Shown here: piece by piece, positions 36,432-48,083 of the stretch
Numbering within the stretch: the first letter of the stretch is position 1
Layout of the letters: each line of letters begins with the position of its first letter
Assembly: GCA_033439265.1 (NCBI GenBank)
Contig: JAVTVX010000019.1
Span: 2,797,501-2,861,500 of the forward strand
Direction: 5' to 3'
Source of the DNA: Dillenia suffruticosa
Taxonomy: Eukaryota; Streptophyta; Magnoliopsida; Dilleniales; Dilleniaceae
DNA: 64,000 bases
Notes under the pieces: model-generated
Seen by the model: the letters and a program-made list of their open reading frames with translations, nothing else
Databases searched by the model: none
Told to the model about the DNA's origin: nothing
Made by a program: the position numbers and the translations under genes

Positions 36432-37468
36432 TGATGAGTTTCAATACAATCACAAATAAAAATATCTATTTTATAAAAAATGAGTTTAGAGTAAGTAGAA
36501 TCATCTCTTCAAGGAAGCGATAAATTTATCTCTTTTAAAGAGAATATGAAAGGTTTGAGAAATTATATATAACTAACAAAAATAAATAAATCAATAAAAT
36601 TAACTAAAATAAGAAAATTTAAATAATACAAATTAAATAAGAAAAATGTCATTAAAAATAAAATCTAGGCAAAGAAATTATATCCACATTGTTTTCAAAA
36701 TATTGATTATTGATCTACCTAAACATTTCAACAATTATAGATAAATTGATTATAGTCGTTCAATAAATGACGAATAACCAATCTCTCCTTATTTTATCGA
36801 TAATTAAGAGAAACTTTTTAATTATTTCTCTAACCGAAAGACAAATTTAGAGAAGGTTTTAGGATTTAAAATTTCAATAGCTTGAAAATCGATAGAGACC
36901 CAATTGTAAATGACAAATACACAACGAGTTTATTTAGATTATATTATTCAATTCCATGACATAGATGTCATTTATCACTAAATTAAAACAAATAAACAAT
37001 AACGGATTTATCATTTTAATTGGTTGTAATTTATTTTAGAACTATTAAATATTAGTCACTATTCAATAAACTTCTAAAAAAAATCATGATCCGTGAATTA
37101 TATGAATTAAATAAATATCTATAATATGTTAAATTAATACGCTTAATTAAATCTTATAATTATTAAAAATTAACGTTTCAATAACATTTCAATTAAAAAA
37201 GAATTTAAAATGAATTTATGAATAAATAAAATTCGCAATTGATTTTATTGATGTTCAAAAGTTCGTGCTGAACTACAAGAAAAAATGATGTGCCGCCGGA
37301 TGCTGCTTTTCTCCATGATATGTGCCTCTTTCGAGTCCAAAAGGTAACAAAAAATCTCTATCCCCAAAGCTGCCGACTGTGAGTGGTTGCTGCCCCCTTT
37401 GGGGCTGCCTTCTCTCTCCAAAAACCCAATATAATATGCCTATATATATATATATATATATAAATATA

Positions 37469-37552
<84 letters not shown>

Positions 37553-38057
37553 TATATATATGAATGGTAACTCTGAAAAAAAAGGTGGAATCCCTTTCTT
37601 TTTCCTCACTTAACAAGTTGAAAATTTGCCAAAGGATAATACCCTAAGAAATTTCAAATAAAAGAAATTCTTAAAATATAAAATGAATTTTTTAAATTTT
37701 TTATCCTTAAATATTAAGAATGGAATAAAATTTTCAAAATCTTAAATATCTCCAAATTAGACTCAAACTTTCTTGAATTTTAATGCAAACAAGGAGGGAA
37801 TATTATTGACTTGGCATCTAGAAAATTCTGTAGTAGTTGTCATGATCCGCGTATCCACGTACTAATGAAAGAGTATTACTGTCTAATTTTTCATTATTTG
37901 TACAATTATTCCTATTTAACTTATTTTTCTTCACTTCCCTTAATAAATCATCTCCATCAATTCTAACATATCAACACAAAACATAAATATTAATATAATA
38001 TTTATTTAAAAATAAAATAAAATTAATTACAAATATTATACTCATTTAAATCCTTTC
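36432..38057. mobile_element. Unclassified 1.6-kb AT-rich insertion in the promoter of gene 2
   Basis: The promoter repeat reads 'ccaaattttttggg', breaks off, and resumes at about 38,058 with 'gccaagcaatcaaagtca'. Units 1 and 3 have no insertion here. The inserted DNA is AT-rich, has no coding capacity and contains a TA/TAAATA microsatellite (37,437-37,560). I could not find convincing terminal repeats, target duplication or tail, so the class is unknown. It moves the distal promoter about 1.6 kb away from gene 2. Confidence 0.6.
37437..37560. repeat. TA microsatellite with TAAATA interruptions
   Basis: About 120 bases of alternating TA with regularly placed 'aaa' interruptions. Confidence 0.9.
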
Positions 38058-38348
38058 ATGCCAAGCAATCAAAGTCATAGAAAGGTTGGTTTTGTTTTTT
38101 AGCCCGACTTTTCTCTTAACATGACTTTGTTCAATCGTTCCCTTCCTTTCCCTCATTGAATTTTTACACAGATTTTACGTGGTATCCAATATCTTCACAT
38201 AAAAGTAATCATAGTAGATTTCAATTCAATTATGGTTGCCTAGAAAGACAACTTCAAAGTCCTCCGAGGACCTTCCTGATTATTACCTCTCTATTTCTCT
38301 CTCTCTGTTGAGTTTCACCCTGGAGCAGAAATAGCAGAACGAATTACA

Positions 38349-41300
38349 ATGGAAGAGATGCAAGGAAAATCGTTGATTGGGTGGCTCAATGTTCTAGGAT
38401 TTCTTATTACTTTCTTTGTTTCTTCTTTGAAAATTTTGACAGGTGTGGACGACAACATAATACCAGGAACATTTCTCAGTTCAAACCAGACTATGGTTTC
38501 AGCAGGTGGGACTTTTGCCTTGGGCGTCTTCAGTCCTGAAAATTCTACTAAAAGCTATCTAGGAATATGGTATAACGATATTGCTCAAAAGACGGTGATT
38601 TGGGTTGCAAATAGAGAATCTCCTCTAGCACAAAACTCTTCAAACACTTTCTTAATAGGCAATGGCGGGAATTTTCTTATCTGGGACAGCGGAAGAAATG
38701 CTATATGGTCATCAAATGTATCGATTTCTAACTCCACATCAAAGAATACCTCTGGGATTTTAATGGATACAGGAAATCTTGTCCTGAAACTTGGTGAAGA
38801 TATTTTGTGGCAGAGCTTTGATTATCCTTCGGACATGATTGTGCCAGGCATGAAAATAAGCTTAAATCACAGAACCCACAAAGAAATTAGTCTCACTTCG
38901 TGGTTAGATGAAGAAGATCCACAAACCGGGCTGTTCACTTATGGTATAGACCCTAGAGGTGTTCTGCAGGCCTTAATCTGGAAGTCATCTTTTCCATATT
39001 ATCGGACAGATGTTTGGGATGGCGGTCCCACAGATGTAGCACTTAATAGCAGTGGAAAGTATTTAGCATATATCACAAAGGGCTTCAATGATGATGAAAT
39101 CTATTTTACCCTTAGTATCTCAGATAATTCGATTCATTTGAGGTCTCAGTTACTCCCTAGTGGGAAAATACAGCTTCTTGAATGGCGTAACACTGGGTGG
39201 GTTGTTTTGGCGGCAGCACCTGAAGATGAATGCGATTACTATGCTCGTTGTGGACCATACGGTAGCTGTGTTTGGAGCAGCTCCTCTTTGTTATGCAAGT
39301 GTTTGACGGGCTTCAAGCCCAAAAATCAGCAAGAGTGGGACACAGGGAACTGGACTGAAGGTTGTGCATACCAAAAGGAGATAAAATGCAATGAAGATGG
39401 ATTTTTGAGGCTGGGAGGAATGAAATTACCGGATAATTCTATCTGGTTGGGTAATTTGAATTTGAGTGCATGTTAAGTTGAATGCCTCAAGAACTGTTCA
39501 TGTAGTGCTTATGCTTATGCCAATTTAAGCATAGGGAATTCAACAAGGTGTTTGCATTGGTATGGCGAATTGATTGATCTTGTGCAGAACAAGACACCAG
39601 GACAGGATATTCATATACGCCTTGATAGCTCAGAGTTGGGTATGATTCTTTCTCGTATCCAGACCATTGTTTAATGCACAACAATGTGTTTATTATTTGC
39701 AGGTTGCCCCATTCGTCCCTTTTGCCAAGCAAAGAAGAAATTAAAAAAAAAAAAAAAAAAGTCATGTCAGTTGTAATGCCAAATGAAACTCATTATTTAT
39801 GAACATTGATATGGCCTTGTATAATGCAGTTGGAACTGGAAATTCTGGTAGCTTAAAGGACAAAAACAAACGTCAGAAAGCAATTGTGGCTGCTGCTGTT
39901 TGCATGGGATTGCTCTTTCTTGGTGTAGCTGGTTACTACTTGTGGAGAAAAGGAGTGGAGCACCAAGGTTGAAATCCGCACATACACATATGCACGATGA
40001 TACTACAATATGCGTGCCAGCACTTGAGCATAATTATTGATAGTGCATGTATCTTCTTCTTGTTCATACTTATTCTGGATATATTTATGTTGAAAGCAGG
40101 ACAATTGAATGGAGATATGCCTTTTAGGACTTTTGAAGCCGATGAAATTGAAAATATTGATTCTGAGCTCTTTACCTTTACCCCGAGAAGTATATTAGCT
40201 GCTACAAACAACTTTTCGGAGGCAAATAAACTTGGAGAGGGTGGTTTCGGCCCTGTTTACAAGGTAGTAACTATTCCATGTTCCCTTGCACTTGGTCTTG
40301 CTGGACTCGCAACAGAACATTTTTCTATTTTTTGCACTACGGTACTTTTGTGCTTAAATAGATGATACTTTCTCTACTTTTTATTTTTCTGTAAGGGACT
40401 ATTGCCCGGAAACCAAGAAGTAGCAATAAAGAGGCTTTCCAAGAAATCACAGCAAGGACTTGAAGAGTTCATGAATGAGTTAAAACTAATTGCCAAGCTC
40501 CAACACAGGAATCTTGTTAGGCTTTTAGGCTGCTGTGTTCATGGGGAGGAAAGGATGTTGATTTATGAGTACATGCCCAATCAAAGCTTGGACAAATTTC
40601 TATTCGGTACAACTACAATCTCTCTCCAATTTGAAGTTTTTGATTTTTCCTTGTGATAAAAGATAAACTATTGCAATTTGAGTGTGTATATAACATTTCT
40701 GACAGCATCTGCTTCCAGATCCATTGAAACAGGCAAATCTTGATTGGCACAAACGCCTTCAGATCATTGAAGGTATTGCTCAAGGACTTCTTTATCTCCA
40801 CAAGTACTCTAGATTGAAAGTTATTCACAGGGACCTAAAAGCCGGTAATGTTTTATTGGATGGAGCAATGAATCCTAAAATTTCTGATTTTGGGATGGCA
40901 AGGATTTTTGGAGTAAACCAAACTGAGGCAATTACAACCCGGGCAAACAAAAGCGCTTGTTTTTAAGTTCATGAAAAATATCTTTGATCACGTTGGTATC
41001 ATCTACTGCATTCTGTATCCATTTTTATTTCTGAAATTGCATTTGCTCTCTCCCGATGCAGTGGCTACATGCCACCAGAATATGCTTTAAATGGACAGTT
41101 CTCTGAAAAATCAGATGTTTTTAGCTTTGGAGTTCTATTGTTAGAGATTGTGAGTGGTAAGAGGAGCACTGGTTTCCATCAACATGAAGGCCCTCATACC
41201 CTTCTAGGATTGGTGAGTACCAAATAAGATTTCTTGTTAATTAACAAAAGCCATAAACTAGAATCTAAAAATCTTCTAATGATTCACACTAAAACCATCC

Positions 41301-41626
41301 GTATTATGGATTGTGGATGGGTCCAGGCATGGGAATTCTGGAGCAGTGATAGAGCTGCGGAGCTGATTGACACATCAATAAGACAAACATGTGACCTTCA
41401 AGAAGTGGTAAAGTGTGTTCATTTGGGACTTCTGTGTGTTCAAGAGTCTCCATTGGGACGCCCAACAATGTCTTCAGTTGTTCTCATGCTGGGAAATGAG
41501 ACCACTTTGCTTCCATCGCCCAGAGAACCAGCCTTTTCTCGTATTTTCAAGGCCTATGAGTCCTCTCCAGGACTTGGTTCCTGTTCAAATAATGAGTTGA
41601 CTATGAGCAGTATAAGTGCTCGATAG
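38349..41626 (+). pseudogene. Gene 2: G-type lectin S-receptor-like kinase pseudogene
   Basis: Same seven-exon layout as gene 1: 38,349-39,639, 39,830-39,967, 40,100-40,263, 40,396-40,606, 40,719 to about 40,943, 41,062-41,212 and 41,327-41,626. The start MEEMQGK, signal peptide, lectin, S-locus and PAN regions, membrane segment, glycine loop, VAIK, HRDLK and DFG are recognisable. Two lesions break it. Codon 376 is TAA (39,474-39,476) where genes 1 and 3 have AAA, in the PAN domain. In exon 5, about 20 bases after 40,943 are missing relative to gene 1, removing the VMGTY codons and the splice donor. A message could at best give a secreted lectin/S-locus fragment of 375 residues. Exons are otherwise very similar to gene 1, so the loss is recent. 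Confidence 0.9.
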
Positions 41627-42875
41627 ATTGGTACCTCAAAATTAAAGAAGTTTTTCTAACATGATCATACTCCCTTGTCATTTAGATAAAAACAGTGTAG
41701 TGTCTGTGCATGCCTATGACTCTCGTAAGAAACAGCAACTACTTTTTCTGTCGATTTTCTTTAAGCCTCGAATCTTGCGATTTCTGTGACTGTTTATTAG
41801 TACATGCCACTTTCAATTCTTGAAATTGATTGTCGCCTTTATTGTACAATGGTACTCTCTTGCATTTTTCATTACGCTCTTTCAGAGGTGCAAATTCTTC
41901 TGTAGCACAGAACCTGCGACTTGCAGCTTAGTAAGGGTAAACAGCTGCGGAATTATGTAGGCATTAAGTATGGAAGATGCTACAAATGACTAAAAGTCTC
42001 TATAAACTTGTGCCATATGATTTTGGACCTGTTTACAAGGTATAATGTACATTATTATTGCAGATTACTGTGGTGACTCCAAAGGGTAAGTTCAATAATT
42101 TGAGATTTTTTGAGAAGACTCCAAGATTTCTAGAAGCCAGCAGCCGACCCTTGCCAAAATAGGGTTTACACGGACCTGCTTACAGGGCATCAATTGTGTG
42201 ACGGAAGGCTGCTTTAACATGCACAGGCGACACCAGTGCCAGCAATTTTACCTGGTATTCATGTATATTACCAAGAGATCATAAATCTCACTAGTACTAT
42301 GGTTGGTGTGGTTAATGAATATGGGGTGAAAAAAAAATACCCAACAACTTGCAAACAATTGTCAGGAAATTCATGACCTGGAATCAAACAACTTGCACCC
42401 GTAATTCAGCAGGAGAATAAGCAACAAGAAGAGCTGTAAAACGCATATACTAAAATTATTATTTTTTTCTCCATCTGGCATCAAGAATCAGATCAAATGT
42501 AACACAATTTGGAACAAAAACAAAAAGGAATTCCAACTTGTGCATTGGAAACAAATTTTCGCAGATCACTTGCAATCGCCACAGGGAAATGAAGACATCT
42601 AAGGAGAGAATCAATGACAAAACAAAAACCATAATAACAGTTACTCGTTTGATATTCCACGATTCCTATTTCATAGTTAACCAATGACGCATACGAATTG
42701 CAAATGATTAATGTGCTCGAGTCAGAAAAAGAAACAATTAAATTTTAGCTGACTATCAAGCTTTTAGGGTGCTCAGAGTCTCCTTATTACTGGAAAAGAG
42801 GCAAGCACAACTCTGTGCCCTGCGTGCAATGCATGCGTGACAATACCACTAGTGTGCGTGCATATAGGATAGGAG
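41627..42875. other. Downstream flank of gene 2
   Basis: Aligns with 18,046-19,250. It includes the second kinase relic. It also has about 110 extra bases near 42,275-42,385, and lacks about 70 bases present at 18,897-18,968. No gene was seen. Confidence 0.6.
41967..42039 (+). pseudogene. Decayed kinase exon behind gene 2
   Basis: The duplicate of the relic at 18,385-18,456, ending in the same YDFGPVYK codons followed by GTATAA. It has one extra T (after 'aatgac'), so the frame is broken. Confidence 0.5.
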
Positions 42876-43077
42876 ACCCGAGTTCCACTCGGCACTGGTT
42901 GACGTAGTTGGGTAAGGACAATTTCGCCCCTTAATCATGCCCGAGTTCGACTCGGTATGGAAACAGAAAAAACAATGTTGAGAAATCCGTCCCATAAAGT
43001 GGGCCCGCAACGGTCGGTCCAGATTTATTCAAACCGAAATCCCGAATAATGGGCGGCGGCTAAGTCTAGGTACAAAA

Positions 43078-43133
<56 letters not shown>
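42876..43133 (+). mobile_element. SINE with two box B-like strings, unit 2 only
   Basis: A 258-bp insertion flanked by GATAGGAG (42,868-42,875 and 43,134-43,141); unit 1 has one copy near 19,250. A box A-like string (GACGTAGTTGGGTAAGG) and box B (CCCGAGTTCGACTCGG, about 42,941-42,956) form the promoter. A second, imperfect box B-like string (CCCGAGTTCCACTCGG) opens the element, suggesting a piece of a second tRNA-like head. The tail is A-rich followed by a TA run (43,087-43,131). Its 3' half does not obviously match the other SINEs here. Confidence 0.75.
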
Positions 43134-43134
<1 letters not shown>

Positions 43135-43141
43135 ATAGGAG

Positions 43142-43884
43142 AAGGGTTGCTAACAAGGCGGTGGTGCTTGTACTTGCAAAACTTTCCGAGCCCATATACA
43201 ATGCATACTCCGACTAATCTAGTTCAAAACTTACATGGCTCATTTAAGGGGACTATCTTTCCAACGTAGTCTGCTCCATATCTAAATTTCGAGTCAAACT
43301 CATGATTTTAGTTAAGGGATCTACATCACATTTCATTAAGTTAACTGACTGTTAATATTATCAAAAAAGTAATAATTGTTTTAGGTGTATGCACTCGTGT
43401 ATATATATATATTAGAGAATGAGTTATAAATTAATTGATATCATATTCCGAAATCAAGTATAAATATATATATTTGTAATTAATAAAAATTGTTATTTTT
43501 TATTTTCTCTTTACCCATGATGCTTTGGCCTTCGTTGCTTAACAAGTTGGATGAACCCCGATGATGTTATCAATATTTGTCGGTATAGGTGGAATAGGTA
43601 TCTTTGTCTTTTAATAAATTAATCGGGATGAAATTTTAAATATCAGGTGATGATCAAACTATAATTAAAAAAAAACTAGTGTGCACACTAAGCAAAGGGT
43701 ACTCGCACGAAGTTGCGTTGTTTTGAAAATTAGATCAGACATCAGAATGAGTGGTTGAACCAGTTTGAACCATTACCAACCCAGCCTAAAATCCAAAGCA
43801 ACCTTGAAAACCTAACCCTTTCAACTCCTCTACTTCGGTAGACTCAGAACAAAACTGGCTAAAATTTCAAACCGATGTAAATCC
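43142..43884. other. Unit 2 flank with an unclassified 0.46-kb insertion
   Basis: Near 43,206 the text leaves the unit 1 sequence ('catatacaatgc') and rejoins it near 43,675 ('ggtgtgc/agtgtgcacac'). The extra 460 bases are AT-rich with short TA runs (43,399-43,411) and no recognised ends or coding capacity. Confidence 0.45.
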
Positions 43885-43900
43885 AATGATCACACAAAAT

Positions 43901-44084
43901 TTTTTTTGGTTCAACTCCGGTATCCGGAGTTTCGTTTCGACTAATTTAGGTCGATCTGACTGTTAAACCTCCTATAGAGGGGGAGATCTCCCAAAATAGT
44001 ATTTTTCATTCTCAAGAAGGCTCGAATCTGAACACTTTGTTAAGGGACGCAGAATCCTTCCCACTACGTCAACTGATTTTTGGT
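43901..44084 (-). mobile_element. Young SINE with 16-bp perfect target duplication, unit 2 only
   Basis: A 184-bp insertion with its poly-A tail at the left, flanked by perfect AATGATCACACAAAAT copies (43,885-43,900 and 44,085-44,100). Unit 1 has one copy near 19,531. On the minus strand it has box A-like TTGACGTAGTGGGAAGG, box B-like CAGATTCGAGCCT and the 3' domain ATTAGTCGAAACGAAACTCC followed by GGATACCGG. The intact target copies and clear 3' domain suggest a recent insertion. Confidence 0.88.
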
Positions 44085-44100
44085 AATGATCACACAAAAT

Positions 44101-46466
44101 ACAAATTAAAGAAACATGCTCAATTCTCAAAACTAAGTAAATAAACAAATGCTGGGAGTATTAAAAGATCTCTCGCCCAGGTCCCACCTAAACCTTAACA
44201 CCAGATCATTCCCTACAAAGTTGTGCTGCTACCCCGTTTTCCACTTGAGGTAACACTTAGACCCAGATCATTCCATGTTCTTGAGTCCAAGCTGCATCAA
44301 CAAAAGTTGTGTAGACCCAGTGAAACATTCTAGCCCAATAACGTCGAAACGGGCCATGTGATTCAAACTCACATTTTTAAGAACCAGCCCAGCCCGAGCC
44401 CGAGCCCATAAATCTCAGCGTGTGCCACGTGACCCGCATCCACGTTAGTTCGCCACGCAAGCATTCCAACCACAATTGAAGGAACAATTCAAAATCAACT
44501 TTTCCATATCTCAATCTCCCAAACAGCGCGTTTAATTCTTGCCATCGCTGGAATGCGTATGATTGAGAACCACGCACCAAAATTTAACGTCGTGTTGAAC
44601 AACGTAAACCAAGGTATTTAATATCCGTATTTATTTTATTGCTCGTTAGAAGATCAAAAGACGACTTCGAATTACACCGAAACGCGTCCACGAAAGAGAT
44701 TTATATATATCAGTTGGGACCCACTGGGCATGCCACGTCATTAGAGACACGCAGGTGCCGTTCACGTGGACCATCCAGGCCCACGTGGAAGCGAATCAGA
44801 ATCTTCCAGCACGGAGAATTGTGAACCCACGTGGACTAAATATAACCCGCAGAAAATCAAAAATCAAAATATCATAGCACGAACCAAGGGAACCAAAGTA
44901 CCCGGTTCACCCTGTTCCCTTTCTAGCCGACACCTGTCATCTCCTCGCGAAACCCTAGCCCGAAACCGAATTTCCCATTTTACCCCTTAACCTCTTTCAT
45001 GATACGTTAAATTTACTTAAACACCTCATATTTTACCGACAATTATACATAATCTTGTATTATAATTTTAGTTGTAATTTTAAAAATCTTTTGTTTTTAC
45101 CTATAAAAATTCTTAGAGTATCGAACGGACCAATTGAATCAATGATGAAAATAGATCAAAATCTATATAAGCGATAAAAATTACTAAAAAATATTTAATA
45201 AAAATATAGTAATATAGTCTATTATGTAAAATTAATTTAATCAGTGCAGATTTAAAAATTTCAAGTGCACTGAAAGTCTTATAGATATTATTAAAATTCT
45301 CCAAAATGTGGCAATATCTTCGAAATGTTTTTTATATTTAAAAAATTATAATATATGCCTCTTCCGGGGCTCCCTACATGCATCTCTTAATAAAAGTTTA
45401 TGATTTTGCCCCCTACAAATAACATATTCAAATTTCAGCTATTAATGTTACATCATACAAAATAATACTATTTTTTGTCAGTGAGATTTATTTTTCTTTG
45501 CATATAGAAAAAATCTTTTTTTCAATTAAAAGATTCCCATGTTTTTGTCAATTTTGTGGAATAAATTATGAAGACATATTTAAGGATTTTTGTCTTAATT
45601 AAAAGCAATTTTATTGTCTTTGCAACTTGTTTATATTTTTTAAAAAAATCTTTTTCACAATTAAAAGATTATCCTTTTTTCATTAATTATTTTTAATGAT
45701 GTGGGAGAAATTACAAACTATTTTTAAAACAGTTAAACACGTTAAAATAATTAATATTTATTATATATTTTTATATTTAATTATATATTTTTATTTTAAT
45801 TATTTTATAATTAATTATTATACATTTTATTATTATAAATTTTTATTATAAAAAATAATTATTTTTTATTTTTATAAAATAATTAATATTTATATAAAAA
45901 TTCTTATTTTTTATATTTTTATGTTTTTCCATTTTTATTTCATGTATTCTTACAAAAGTGTTTTTTTTATTATCATCTCATATCCATTTTTATTTTTCTA
46001 TTTTCGTTTTTACACAACCTAAATTTACTTTGCTATACTCCAACTATTTACTCTCTCTCTCTCTCTCTCTCTCTCTCGTTCAGTTGAGTCTTTCTTAACA
46101 ATGGACTCAATAGGCATGCCTTTGCTCGAGATTTCCAATCGAATTAGATAATTTTTCATTTTGTAAAATAAAAAACAAAATTAGTTTCGATATTATGATA
46201 ATTTCAATGTTAATTTTAAAATTGAAGGGGTTCTTATTCTAAAATGATTATAATTCAGTTCCATGTTCATTTTATTCGAATTCTCATTTAAAAAAAAAAA
46301 CCATCAAGAATTAGAATTAAAGGAGTGGCCCAACATTTTGATTCAAAAGTTTCGATTTACTTCTTATTCTTTTTATTAAGTTTTATTTCGATTGTCTTAT
46401 AATTTGATAACAAAACCTTAAACATAGCTAGACTGAGGTTTCATTCTCACTTTTCTCATTTTGCTT
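44101..46466. other. Unit 2 distal flank with a promoter-like module
   Basis: Aligns with 19,531-20,690, plus about 680 bases (about 44,735-45,420) missing from unit 1 and a further AT-rich part (45,700-46,300) that matches the first bases of the window. It contains the G-box module and a CT microsatellite (46,050-46,078). No gene was seen downstream of the module. Confidence 0.6.
44426..44960 (+). promoter_or_regulatory. G-box-rich promoter-like module without a gene
   Basis: Perfect CACGTG palindromes at 44,426, 44,763, 44,782 and 44,828, three of them within 71 bases and in CACGTGG context. A TATA-like string (CTAAATATAAC, about 44,836) lies just after the last one, and a telo-box-like AAACCCTAG (44,950-44,958) follows about 110 bases on. 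This looks like a core promoter and 5' leader of an ordinary plant gene facing right, but only AT-rich intergenic DNA follows. It may be a promoter left behind at a duplication breakpoint. Confidence 0.45.
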
Positions 46467-48083
46467 TAATAATGGATAATATATTCTTTTACTACTATTT
46501 GATTTTATTAAAAAATGTGTTTTTGAAAGAATGCCAACTTAAATATCAGGCTGAAAAATATTTTTCTCATTAACATGTTAATCTTAAAAATATATATATT
46601 TTTTTAATAAAAATTTGTAATTTTTACGGTCTATTCACTTACCTTTTTATATATACAAGATAATAATTTTGTTAGTATTTAAATTATAAAAATTACAGAT
46701 GAACAAGACTAAATCGAATTAAAGTTTAGTATTGAACCAAAATTTCTTTTTATACGTAATATTTTAAAATGATTGATGCTACCTCCATAGATAATCCTTT
46801 CCCATGTCCATAGATAACCTTTTCCCATCAGGAATGATGCTTCCCAATGAAAAAGACAAATTGGGAACTTTCTTTGATACCATGAGAAAGTTCTGGTGGC
46901 CTTAACATCAAATTTCTCTTCTACTTCGCTCTCTTTCAAAGTTTTTAACCTTTTTTTTCTTCATAATTGATATATAAATTATCCGATTAATTCAGTTCAA
47001 ACATTATGAGACTCAATTTAAAAATAAGTTATCTCAACATCTGTTTTTTTTATTTTAAAAACTCGAATTTAAAATTTTAATACTAAAATGCTTATTATAT
47101 TAGACCCAATTAAGGTTATACCATCCAATTAAAAATTAAAATAATAAAATAGTTCATGTCTAAAATTTAATTCTAGTTGTTTTGTCAACACACCAAAATT
47201 AACTTTTGTATCAGAAAATAAAACGATTATAAGTTTTAATTCTCACCGATGAGTGATAATAAAAAATTTTGATATCATTAAGATCAGCGACATTGACAGG
47301 TAGTAAACAAAAATCAAAATTTACTTTCAAGGCTAAGTTTATTTACATATTCATCAATCTAGTTTCCTATATTTTATATTTAAAATTTATTAGGAATATC
47401 ACATAGACCAATTTACCCCTCCATACAATTTCTTGGTAGGGGATGTTTGGGTGTTGAACAGCGAGCTCTAGGTCTAAACAAACATTACACCTTAATTAGA
47501 AACTTTCTTTCAAGTCCCAAAACTGGAAAAGGAAAAAATAAAAAAAAAAAAAGACTAAATGGTAGGTTGTTCCACAACAATAACGCTAGAATAAAATAAT
47601 TTTCTTCTAAAAAATTAAGCAATGGAAAAGTTAAAAGGTTTCTATTTTGGGCTACATGTGTATTATTGACTAACACCACAGGCTAACTTTATGTAGAACC
47701 AGAAGATGAGATCATTAAACGCTTGGCATATAAGGTAAGCCTTTGCAAATTGGTTTGAAATAAGATTTAAAATTATATTTATTTTTTGAAATAAGTCATC
47801 ACAATCTAGGAATTATGTTAATTCTGATTAAATTCGAATCGAATCGAATTGACCTCTTAAAATACAAAACTCTTTCGATATCTATTTACTCATATATAAG
47901 ACTCGAATCCGATGCTTATTTAATAGGTATCAATTTTATTTTATTTAAGTTAAATAGGATAGAGCAAAAGAAGAGAGAGAGGCTGTGTGAGCCGCAGTGT
48001 GAGAAAGAGGAAATTGGTGTCTCGTACACGGGTAGGGAACACCCCAGGAATCTACCGACCAAACTAATATGGCAGCTGCACAA
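46467..48083. repeat. Unit 3 left host segment
   Basis: Aligns with 168-1,785 and 20,690-22,510. Intergenic and AT-rich, with no gene. It ends at the hAT insertion, inside the text 'ggcagctgcacaa|taaggcttac'. Confidence 0.75.

Noticed and set aside
44639-44990. Open frames of 61 and 74 codons over the G-box module
   Set aside because: They overlap promoter-like DNA in different frames, have no motif and are absent from unit 1.
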